Source: Frankiales bacterium
Lineage (GTDB): Bacteria > Actinomycetota > Actinomycetes > Mycobacteriales > Jatrophihabitantaceae
Direction: 5' to 3'
Assembly (NCBI GenBank): GCA_025963265.1
Contig: JAOPUY010000228.1
Location: 1-6,335 of the forward strand
Length of the DNA stretch: 6,335 nt
Shown here: positions 1 through 4,872 of the stretch, in pieces
Position numbering within the stretch: position 1 is the first letter of the stretch
Layout of the letters: every line of letters starts with the position of its first letter
The notes under the pieces: generated by a model
The model's database searches: none
The model's input: the letters and a program-made list of their open reading frames with translations, nothing else
Told to the model about the DNA's origin: nothing
Made by a program: the position numbers and the translations under genes

Positions 1-560
1 CCTTGGGCTGGCCGGTAACCGGCTCGCAGGCCGGCCGGCTCTACCTTCGAGTCGGCTTTCGCAGCTGCGGGCTGATCGGGTCCACGTTCGTGGTGCTCGG
101 CGCGGCCCTGCTGCTGCTACTCGGCTCGTCCTCGAGCGTGCTGCAGGTCGCGCTGACCTGCTTCCTGATCGGCTTGGGCATGGGCCTGTGCGCCTCGCCA
201 ACTCTGATCGCCGCTCAATCCTCGGTCGGCTGGAAGGACCGGGGTGTCGTCACCGGCAACAACATGTTCTGCCGTTCGCTCGGCAGCGCGCTCGGGGTGG
301 CGATCTTCGGCGCGATCGCCAACACGACCTTGGGCTCCTCAGCTGCGGTGAGCCCGGGGACCGCGCCCAGTGGCGGATCGGTCTCGCGAGCCGGCCTGAC
401 GTCGGCCACTCAGCACGTGTTCCTCGGCGTCCTGATCGTCGCTATCGGGATGGCGGTGGCCATCGCCTGCATGCCCCGAGGCTTGCCCGGCGCCGAGGCT
501 GCGCCGGCTCAGCCGGTGGACCCGGCCGGGGCCAGCGACGCGGCGAACTCGGCGATCTGA
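1..560 (+). CDS. MFS transporter, DHA2 (EmrB/QacA-like) family, C-terminal fragment
   Basis: The reading frame is open from the left edge (codons in phase from base 3) to TGA at 558-560, so the N-terminal two thirds or more lies outside the window. The visible 185 residues hold about four hydrophobic segments: residues 23-41, 46-70, about 92-108 and 137-157. The stretch GVVTGNNMFCRSLGSALGVA, followed by a Gly/Ala-rich helix, matches the late-helix signature of 14-TM DHA2 proton-driven exporters. Family knowledge says these pump drugs or other small amphipathic molecules out across the inner membrane; the substrate cannot be read here. The loop at about residues 110-135 is Ser/Gly/Pro-rich and the last 25 residues are a hydrophilic Ala/Pro tail. 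The gene ends by overlapping the 3' end of the convergent hydrolase gene by 52 bp. No internal start is proposed, because the frame continues upstream. Confidence 0.88.
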   Translation, partial: LGWPVTGSQAGRLYLRVGFRSCGLIGSTFVVLGAALLLLLGSSSSVLQVALTCFLIGLGMGLCASPTLIAAQSSVGWKDRGVVTGNNMFCRSLGSALGVAIFGAIANTTLGSSAAVSPGTAPSGGSVSRAGLTSATQHVFLGVLIVAIGMAVAIACMPRGLPGAEAAPAQPVDPAGASDAANSAI

Positions 561-1297
561 TCGGCCACGAACTGGGGCTGCCGGCGCGGCAGGTTGTGCC
601 CGCCCCGCTCAGCTAAAACCAGCCGGGCCCGCGCGAGCCGGGCGGCCAAGGCGTGCGACGTCGCGACCGGGATCATGGTGTCCCCCGGGTCGGCGATGAC
701 CAGCGTGGGCGAGCCAATCCCGGCCAGCGAGTGCTCTAGTCGGTCCAGGCCGCGGACGAGCTCCCGTTGCTCCAGCAGAAACGTCCGCCACATCGCGCCG
801 TGCTCATGGCGCGCGTTGCCCCAGGTCTCCCAGTTCACGTGCTCGTCGGCCGAGAGCGGACGGCCGAGGACGCGTTGGCGGCGGGCCAGTCGCGCTCGCG
901 CGAACCAGGGCGTCAGCCACCAGGCGGTGACCGCGCAGACCTCGCCGGCGACCGGCGCGGCCAGCAACGCGTCCCAGCCGTCGAGGCAGCCGGGTCCGAC
1001 GCTGGCGATCAGCACCAGCCCCCGGACTCGTTCCGGGGCCAACTCGGCCACTCGCAGGGCGACGCCGCCGCCGTAGGAGTGCCCGACCAGGATCGCCGCG
1101 CCGACGCCCGCGCGATCGAGTTCGGTCAACAGCCAGCGGGCGTTGGCCGTCACGTCGCCGGGCGGCTCTGGATTGCCGCGGTAGCCCGGACGATCGGGGG
1201 CCAGCGGCGTCAGGTCACCCGGCAGCGCGGCGACGACGCCGTCCCAGTCTGAGCCGGCGCCGGGTTGGCCGTGCAGCAGAGCCAGCGTGGCGTTCAG
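509..1297 (-). CDS. alpha/beta hydrolase, probably CTG-initiated and coupled to gad
   Basis: An alpha/beta-hydrolase fold enzyme of about 262 residues. The first conventional start (GTG at 1153) would remove the first strand and the oxyanion-hole motif. Reading upstream in frame gives NATLALLHGQPGAGSDW and then APDRPGYRG, both typical of the family, so the gene must begin further up. No ATG, GTG or TTG lies between 1153 and the in-frame stop at 1340-1342. The best candidate is CTG at 1295-1297, which overlaps the gad stop as CTGA. With that start, HGQPG is at residues 9-13, the nucleophile elbow GHSYGG places Ser74, the acid is probably Asp206 (PGDTMIP) and the His is His234 (GGHNLP). A cap region with many Arg, Trp and Glu lies at about 110-185. 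Substrate is unknown (esterase, epoxide hydrolase and haloperoxidase-like enzymes share the fold). It is likely co-transcribed with gad. Gene identity is firm; the start is inferred. Confidence 0.85.
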   Translation of the reverse strand: MNATLALLHGQPGAGSDWDGVVAALPGDLTPLAPDRPGYRGNPEPPGDVTANARWLLTELDRAGVGAAILVGHSYGGGVALRVAELAPERVRGLVLIASVGPGCLDGWDALLAAPVAGEVCAVTAWWLTPWFARARLARRQRVLGRPLSADEHVNWETWGNARHEHGAMWRTFLLEQRELVRGLDRLEHSLAGIGSPTLVIADPGDTMIPVATSHALAARLARARLVLAERGGHNLPRRQPQFVADQIAEFAASLAPAGSTG

Positions 1298-2688
1298 TGC
1301 CTGAACCCGGCCGGCCCGCTGACGACCCCGGGACCGGCGTCAGCCTCTAGTTGCGTGATCGCCGCCTGGATCGAGTCGAGAAAGTTCTCGGCCAGATCCT
1401 GACTGAAGCCGTTGCGGCAGACGACCCGCAAGACCGACAGGTCCTGCCGGTCGGCGGGAAAGGTGTAGGCCGGCACCTGCCAACCGCGTTCTCGCAACGC
1501 GCGGGAAAGTGCGAAGACGTCCCAGCCCGTGGCCTGGTCGGTGGTGGTGAACGCGAAGACCGGCAACTCATCGCCGCGGGAGAGCAAGCGGAACTGCGGC
1601 ATGGCGCCAATGCGGTCGGACAGGTAGAGCGCGACGTCGCGGGCGGCCTGCTGCACCGCGCGGTAGCCCTCGCGGCCCAAGCGGAAGAAGTTGTAGTACT
1701 GCGCGATGACGTCCGCGCCCGGTCGTGAGAAGTTGAGGGCGAAGGTCGGCATGCTGCCGCCCAGGTAGTTCACGTTGAAGATCAGCTCGGCCGGCAGAGC
1801 GTCGCTGTCGCGCCAGATTACCCAGCCCACACCGGGGTAAACCAGGCCGTACTTGTGTCCGGAGGTGTTGATGGAGGCGACTCGCGGCAGCCGGAAGTCC
1901 CACTGCAGGTCTGGGTCCAGAAAGGGGGCGATCATCGCGCCGGACGCACCGTCGACGTGAATAGGCACATCCGGACCGCCGCCGGCGGCCAGCGCGTCGA
2001 GCGCCTCGGCGATCTCAGCGACCGGCTCGTAGCTGCCGTCGAACGTCGAGCCCAAGATGGCCACCACGCCAATGGTGTCCTCGTCGCACAGGGCCACGGC
2101 GTGGGCGGCGTCGAGGTGGAAACGCTCGCCGCTCATCGGCACGATCCGCGGCTCGACATCCCAGTACCGGCAGAATTTCTCCCAGCAGACCTGGACGTTC
2201 GCTCCCATCACCAGATTGGGCCGCCGGCTGCGGTCGCCCACCCGGGCCGCCCACCGACGCTGCAGGGCCAACCCGGCCAGCATGCAGGCCTCGCTCGAGC
2301 CGGTGGTCGAGCAGCCGGTGGCCTCCGCCAAGGCCGGGGCATGCCAGAGGTCGGCCAGGATCGCGACGCAGCGTCGCTCGAGTTCGGCCGTCTGCGGGTA
2401 TTCGTCCTTGTCGATCATGTTCTTGTCGACGCTGTCGGCCATCAGTTGCTTGGCCTGCGGCTCCATCCAGGTCGTGACGAAGGTGGCCAGGTTCAACCGC
2501 GCGCTGCCGTCGAGCAGCAACTCGTCGTGAATCAGCTGGTAGGCCACGTCGGGCGGCACCGGCGCCGCGGCCAGTTGCGACTTGGGCAGCGAGACGCGCT
2601 CAGCCAGCGCCGGATTGGCGTCGGTGAGCACCGCGTTGATGCTGAGCTGGTCGGCCGGCGTCGGGTCAGAACCGTGGTGTAGGGCCAT
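1294..2688 (-). CDS. gad: glutamate decarboxylase (PLP-dependent)
   Basis: 464 residues, close to the 466 of E. coli GadB. It converts L-glutamate to 4-aminobutyrate (GABA) and CO2 in the cytoplasm, consuming a proton. Landmarks of the group II PLP decarboxylase family are all present: GCSTTGSSEACML (residues 126-137, cofactor phosphate binding), ILGSTFDGSYEP with Thr215, HVDGASG with Asp246 (ring nitrogen contact), and SGHKYGL with the Schiff-base Lys279. The protein ends GFRH; the terminal His464 sits where E. coli GadB has its C-terminal lid histidine (the E. coli end is recalled as FKHT), suggesting pH-gated activity. ATG at 2688 is preceded not by a Shine-Dalgarno but by a TAATGT box 6 nt away, so a leaderless start is likely. 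The stop overlaps the next gene. No gadC-type antiporter is visible. The paralogue letter (gadA or gadB) cannot be assigned. Confidence 0.96.
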   Translation of the reverse strand: MALHHGSDPTPADQLSINAVLTDANPALAERVSLPKSQLAAAPVPPDVAYQLIHDELLLDGSARLNLATFVTTWMEPQAKQLMADSVDKNMIDKDEYPQTAELERRCVAILADLWHAPALAEATGCSTTGSSEACMLAGLALQRRWAARVGDRSRRPNLVMGANVQVCWEKFCRYWDVEPRIVPMSGERFHLDAAHAVALCDEDTIGVVAILGSTFDGSYEPVAEIAEALDALAAGGGPDVPIHVDGASGAMIAPFLDPDLQWDFRLPRVASINTSGHKYGLVYPGVGWVIWRDSDALPAELIFNVNYLGGSMPTFALNFSRPGADVIAQYYNFFRLGREGYRAVQQAARDVALYLSDRIGAMPQFRLLSRGDELPVFAFTTTDQATGWDVFALSRALRERGWQVPAYTFPADRQDLSVLRVVCRNGFSQDLAENFLDSIQAAITQLEADAGPGVVSGPAGFRH

Positions 2689-2694
2689 AGGCGA

Positions 2695-2700
2695 ACATTA
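2695..2700 (-). promoter_or_regulatory. predicted -10 box of gad, leaderless spacing
   Basis: On the minus strand TAATGT fits the actinobacterial TANNNT -10 consensus. It is followed by six bases (TCGCCT) and then the gad ATG, so transcription would begin at or next to the A of ATG. No purine-rich ribosome-binding site is present, which agrees with a leaderless mRNA. No good -35 hexamer is seen, which is common in this group. Prediction only. Confidence 0.55.
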
Positions 2701-2726
2701 GGCCGGTTAGCTATGAGCCCGCCGCT

Positions 2727-2732
2727 TACGCT
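2727..2732 (+). promoter_or_regulatory. predicted -10 box of glycerate kinase gene, leaderless spacing
   Basis: TACGCT fits TANNNT and is followed by exactly six bases (GAGCCG) and then the GTG start at 2739. The geometry is the same as on the opposite strand for gad, so both divergent genes probably make leaderless transcripts. Each promoter's -35 region must lie within the same roughly 30 bp between the two -10 boxes. There is no recognisable -35 hexamer and no Shine-Dalgarno. Confidence 0.5.
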
Positions 2733-2738
2733 GAGCCG

Positions 2739-3782
2739 GTGAGAATCCTGGTCGCGCCCGACAAGTTTCGCGGCACGGCCACCGCGGCCGAAGTAGCCGC
2801 GGCTATCGGCTCGGCCGCCCGCGGGGCCGGGCACGACGTCGTCGAGCGGCCCTTGGCCGACGGCGGCGAGGGCACTCTCGAGGCCTTCGGCGGGGCCAAC
2901 CGCGCCAGCCTGGTCACCGGTCCGCTGGGCGAGCCCGTGCTGGCCCAGTGGCGGCTCGGCGACGACGGACTGGCCGTGATCGAGGCCGCGCTGGCCTGCG
3001 GGCTGTCCCTGGCCGGCGGATCGGACGGCAACGACCCGATGGCGGCGACCAGCCGCGGCGTCGGCGAGCTGATCGCGGCCGCGGTCGCGGCGGGCGCGCG
3101 CCGAATCGTGGTCGGCCTGGGTGGCTCGGCCTGCACCGAGGGCGGACGCGGCGCGCTGGCGGCCTTGGCCGGCGCCGGGCTCACGCCTGCGCGGCTGGCC
3201 GCCGCTGGCGCGCCCCGGCTCGTGGTGTGCTGTGACGTCACCACCGGTTTCGAAGACGCGGGCGTGGTGTTCGGGTCGCAGAAGGGCGCGGACGCCGCGC
3301 AAGTCGACCAGCTCACCCGCCGCCTGCACCGCCTCGTCGCGGACTACCGCCGCGAGTACGGGGTCGACGTCTCGACGATGGCCGGGGCCGGCGCGGCCGG
3401 CGGTCTGGCGGGTGGTCTCGCCGCCGTCGGCGGCGAGCTGCAACCGGGATTCGACTACCTGGCCCGGGCCTTGGCCGTGCCCGAGCAGCTGAGGCAGGCC
3501 GACCTGGTGATCACCGGTGAGGGGCGGTTGGATGAAACCTCCTTTGCCGGCAAGGTGATCGGCTCGCTGTTGGCCCTCACCGAGCCGGCCCAAACGCCGG
3601 TGCTTGCCATCGTCGGGACCATCGATCCGGCCAGCTGGCCCCGGCTGAGCGATGGTCTTCCACGACTGCAGACGCTGTCTTTGACCGAGATCTTCGGCGC
3701 TGCGCGCAGCCTGGGCCGCACGCTTGAGTGCCTGACCGAGGCGACTCGGATCGCCTTAAGCCCGGGTAGGCCCGCCGATTAG
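2739..3782 (+). CDS. glycerate kinase (GarK/GlxK family)
   Basis: 347 residues. Members of this family phosphorylate D-glycerate with ATP, usually giving 2-phosphoglycerate, and so link glyoxylate or sugar-acid breakdown to glycolysis. Family hallmarks in order: RILVAPDKFRGT at the N-terminus, PLADGGEGTLEAF (38-50), the GLGGSACTEGGRG turn (126-138, usual form GGSATNDGGxG), VVFGSQKGAD (176-185), AGAGAAGGLAGGL (215-227) and ITGEGRLDETSFAGKV (258-273). It is about 35 residues shorter than the E. coli enzymes (about 381). The loss lies mainly between residues 145 and 176, where the usual DNPLxGxxGA segment is replaced by DVTTGFEDAG. GTG at 2739 is chosen because MRILVAPDKF is the canonical family start and a -10 box lies 6 nt upstream. 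Divergent from gad; no partner gene of glycerate metabolism is adjacent. A terminator-like hairpin follows about 80 bp downstream. 2-kinase versus 3-kinase activity cannot be decided. Confidence 0.93.
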   Translation: MRILVAPDKFRGTATAAEVAAAIGSAARGAGHDVVERPLADGGEGTLEAFGGANRASLVTGPLGEPVLAQWRLGDDGLAVIEAALACGLSLAGGSDGNDPMAATSRGVGELIAAAVAAGARRIVVGLGGSACTEGGRGALAALAGAGLTPARLAAAGAPRLVVCCDVTTGFEDAGVVFGSQKGADAAQVDQLTRRLHRLVADYRREYGVDVSTMAGAGAAGGLAGGLAAVGGELQPGFDYLARALAVPEQLRQADLVITGEGRLDETSFAGKVIGSLLALTEPAQTPVLAIVGTIDPASWPRLSDGLPRLQTLSLTEIFGAARSLGRTLECLTEATRIALSPGRPAD

Positions 3783-3790
3783 GCCGCGAA

Positions 3791-3810
3791 TCACCCCAAA
3801 GTTCACCCCA
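3791..3810. repeat. direct repeat TCACCCCA x2
   Basis: TCACCCCA occurs at 3791-3798 and again at 3803-3810, separated by four bases, so the copies are 12 bp apart. It lies just after the glycerate kinase stop. It could be a protein site with near one-helical-turn spacing, but two 8-mers are weak evidence and chance is possible. Confidence 0.35.
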
Positions 3811-3862
3811 CTCAGTGCTGCTTTCAGGGCTTCACATTCGCTATACATGTAAGGCGACCTGC

Positions 3863-3912
3863 GGGGGAAGTGCCACGAGCCTTAGCTCATGGAACTTCCC
3901 CCTTCGTCGTTT
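3863..3912 (+). terminator. terminator-like hairpin after glycerate kinase gene
   Basis: GGGGGAAGT (3863-3871) pairs perfectly with ACTTCCCCC (3894-3902). Inside it CCA pairs with TGG and GAGC (3877-3880) with GCTC (3885-3888), closing on a CTTA tetraloop. Two 1x1 mismatches interrupt 16 pairs. The 3' arm is followed by TTCGTCGTTT, a partly T-rich tail. Position (about 80 bp past the stop) and stability suit an intrinsic terminator, though actinobacterial ones often lack a clean U-run, and it could instead be part of a structured RNA. The stem would also form on the opposite strand. Confidence 0.6.
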
Positions 3913-3961
3913 GAGAGGCCATTTCACGAGCGAGGGCGAGACCTACTGAACTGATTGCCAA

Positions 3962-3986
3962 CGACGGAGTCCGCGGACAGCCGTCG
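3962..3986 (+). repeat. small hairpin with internal palindrome
   Basis: CGACGG (3962-3967) is complementary to CCGTCG (3981-3986). Between them lies the 10-bp perfect palindrome GTCCGCGGAC (3969-3978). The upstream segment CGTCGTT (3905-3911) is complementary to AACGACG (3960-3966), so the 5' arm could pair with either side. Complements this short occur by chance in GC-rich DNA, so this is only suggestive. Confidence 0.4.
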
Positions 3987-3994
3987 CCGGGACC

Positions 3995-4057
3995 GACCTG
4001 CCTGGTTTACTGCAGCCTCCTAACCCCCGTACGGAGGTTGCAGTGGCCAGGCAGGTC
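3995..4057 (+). repeat. long inverted repeat / 23-pair hairpin burying a GGAGG site
   Basis: GACCTGCCTGG (3995-4005) is perfectly complementary to CCAGGCAGGTC (4047-4057). After a 3x2 internal loop, ACTGCA (4009-4014) pairs with TGCAGT (4039-4044), a G-U pair follows, and CCTCC (4016-4020) pairs with GGAGG (4033-4037). The 12-nt loop contains a run of five C. In total 23 pairs span 63 nt, far more than expected by chance. The GGAGG and a following GTG (4043) lie in the 3' arm. It may be a leader-RNA switch, an independent sRNA or attenuator, or a dispersed palindromic repeat. The C-rich loop recalls actinobacterial 6C RNA, but that class needs two such loops and only one is here. Confidence 0.7.
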
Positions 4058-4078
4058 TCTCTGGTTTCACCGGTTTAA
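4043..4078 (+). CDS. possible 11-codon leader ORF upstream of the PilZ gene
   Basis: GTG at 4043 is preceded by a perfect GGAGG (4033-4037) with a 5-nt spacer, the strongest Shine-Dalgarno in the window. The frame reads MARQVSLVSPV and stops at TAA (4076-4078). The ribosome site and start are paired inside the long hairpin, and the stop lies in the centre of the 16-bp palindrome. That arrangement would suit a leader peptide whose translation opens the hairpin. The peptide has no run of a single amino acid, so classical amino-acid attenuation is not indicated. It is too short for coding statistics and could be chance. Confidence 0.3.
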   Translation: MARQVSLVSPV

Positions 4079-4084
4079 ACCGGT
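4069..4084. promoter_or_regulatory. 16-bp perfect palindrome, candidate operator
   Basis: ACCGGTTTAAACCGGT reads identically on both strands, with a TTTAAA core in otherwise GC-rich DNA. It lies about 108 bp upstream of the PilZ gene start. Such a dyad is typical of a site for a homodimeric repressor (TetR- or GntR-like), but no regulator gene is adjacent, and I do not recognise the motif as a known operator. In RNA it could also form a short hairpin, though its loop would be tight. Confidence 0.5.
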
Positions 4085-4179
4085 CTCGGGAGAAGTTCGG
4101 CCCCCGGACACGCCGAGCGCGGTGCCCTTCAGCGGTGGGCGAGGCCCTTTGCGGGGATGATGTGTCGCACTAGCCATCC

Positions 4180-4185
4180 GGGGAG
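4180..4185 (+). promoter_or_regulatory. ribosome-binding site of the PilZ gene
   Basis: GGGGAG is followed by six bases and then GTG at 4192. This decides the start of the PilZ-like gene. It contrasts with gad and glycerate kinase, which lack a Shine-Dalgarno, and implies this gene has a real 5' leader. Confidence 0.7.
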
Positions 4186-4191
4186 CCTGAC

Positions 4192-4872
4192 GTGACCGTT
4201 CTGCCCGCTCTGAACGCTCTCGTCGCAGTGCGCGACGAGGAGCGGGACTACCGCAGCCGCGTCGAGGACGTCTACGACGACGTGGTCGTGCTCGCGCGGC
4301 CGATGGACCTGCCGCTCGGGCACCGGTTCAGCGTCGGCGCCTCGTTGATGATCACCTGGACGGGCGAGCGGGGCGTCTTCGTCCTTCCCGCGACCCTGAC
4401 CCACCAGCAGACCGAGGGCGTGGTCAACCTCTGGGTGGTGCAGGCCCGGGGGCAAGGCTGGGTCGAACAACGTCGGGCTTACGTTCGAGCCGAGGTCGCG
4501 GGGCCGGTCGACCTGACCGTCGGGCCCGAGACCCCGAGCGAGATCCTGACCGAGACCCCGAGTGAAGCCCCGACCGAGACGCTCGACGTGGTGCGGGGCC
4601 AGCTGGTCGACCTCAGCGAGGCGGCCTTGCGCTGTGTCGTGCCGCTGGACTCGAGCGTCGGCACGACCGAGCTGGACGCGAAGCTGAGCGCCCACTTCAC
4701 GCTGGACGGCTCGGATTTCACCCTGCCCGGACGGCTGCAGCGGGCCGAGCCGAACGCCTTGCGGCCTGAGTTGCGCGAGGTGGTCGTGCTGTTCGACCAA
4801 CCGGTGCGGCAGGCCGACGAGCTTCGGCGCCTGGTGTACGCGCTGCAGCTCAAGGAGCGGTTGACCCGCTAG
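4192..4872 (+). CDS. PilZ/YcgR-like protein, putative c-di-GMP receptor
   Basis: 226 residues, soluble, with a YcgR-like plan: an N-terminal beta-rich domain (about 5-85, with SRVEDVYDDVVVLARP and VGASLMITW) followed by a C-terminal PilZ domain. The RxxxR c-di-GMP motif is RAYVR (Arg95, Arg99) within QRRAYVR, close to the family's QRRxxxR. The second motif, usually [D/N]xSxxG, appears as DLSEAA (140-145), with Ala for Gly. The two motifs are 45 residues apart, against about 31 in E. coli YcgR, because of a Thr/Glu/Pro-rich repeat linker (about 112-130). The C-terminus (EVVVLFDQPVRQADELRRLVYALQLKERLTR) is also family-like. Family members bind c-di-GMP and act on flagellar motors or exopolysaccharide synthesis; the target here is unknown. 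GTG at 4192 is supported by GGGGAG. The gene follows the structured gap and ends by sharing CTAG with the convergent LCP gene. Binding capacity is uncertain. Confidence 0.75.
   Translation: MTVLPALNALVAVRDEERDYRSRVEDVYDDVVVLARPMDLPLGHRFSVGASLMITWTGERGVFVLPATLTHQQTEGVVNLWVVQARGQGWVEQRRAYVRAEVAGPVDLTVGPETPSEILTETPSEAPTETLDVVRGQLVDLSEAALRCVVPLDSSVGTTELDAKLSAHFTLDGSDFTLPGRLQRAEPNALRPELREVVVLFDQPVRQADELRRLVYALQLKERLTR
4528..4581 (+). repeat. 24-bp in-frame tandem repeat in the PilZ gene
   Basis: Two 24-bp units (4528-4551 and 4552-4575) and the start of a third (GAGACG) encode ETPSEILT, ETPSEAPT, ET. The units differ at five positions. The repeat is in frame, so copy number could change without breaking the gene. 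It forms an acidic, Pro/Thr-rich linker between the two c-di-GMP motifs. Confidence 0.75.

Larger units (their letters stand above)
3783..4191. other. structured 409-bp non-coding gap before the PilZ gene
   Basis: No convincing conventional gene lies between the glycerate kinase stop and the GTG of the PilZ-like gene. The stretch is less GC-rich and far richer in inverted repeats than its surroundings. In order it holds a TCACCCCA direct repeat, a terminator-like hairpin, a small hairpin, a 23-pair hairpin, an 11-codon open frame with a perfect Shine-Dalgarno, a 16-bp palindrome, and the ribosome-binding site of the next gene. No tRNA, rRNA, tmRNA, SRP or RNase P signature is seen. The part after the terminator is either a long 5' leader of the PilZ gene or an independent small RNA; the sequence alone does not decide. 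Confidence 0.6.

Noticed and set aside
1855..2682. 275-codon plus-strand frame opposite gad
   Set aside because: It mirrors the gad coding frame, with Arg/Gly/Val/His-rich sequence and no recognisable domain; gad itself has every family motif.
2532..3593. 353-codon open frame on the minus strand, antisense to glycerate kinase
   Set aside because: Composition is low-complexity Gly/Ala/Arg, with no family motif, and it runs across the gad N-terminus and the divergent promoter region. It is a GC-rich shadow frame.
3842..3847. TATACA as a -10 box for a transcript through the gap
   Set aside because: No suitable -35 hexamer at 16-19 bp, it does not fit TANNNT, and it would place the terminator-like hairpin right after the start. 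It remains possible only if the hairpin is part of an sRNA.
3995..4057. 6C RNA (actinobacterial sRNA)
   Set aside because: That class has two hairpins with loops of six or more C. Here one loop has five C and the other hairpins have none, so the name is not assigned.
3840..4191. c-di-GMP riboswitch controlling the PilZ gene
   Set aside because: Attractive from context, but the conserved GEMM core sequences (GCAAA-type and tetraloop-receptor elements) are not present.
4157..4195. 12-codon frame MMCRTSHPGSLT ending in a GTGA overlap with the PilZ gene
   Set aside because: There is no properly spaced Shine-Dalgarno (GGGG touches the ATG), it runs through the PilZ ribosome site, and a TGA overlapping a GTG is a common coincidence.
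4129..4800. 223-codon minus-strand frame opposite the PilZ gene
   Set aside because: Arg/Gln/Leu/His-rich antisense shadow; the plus-strand frame has a Shine-Dalgarno and PilZ motifs.
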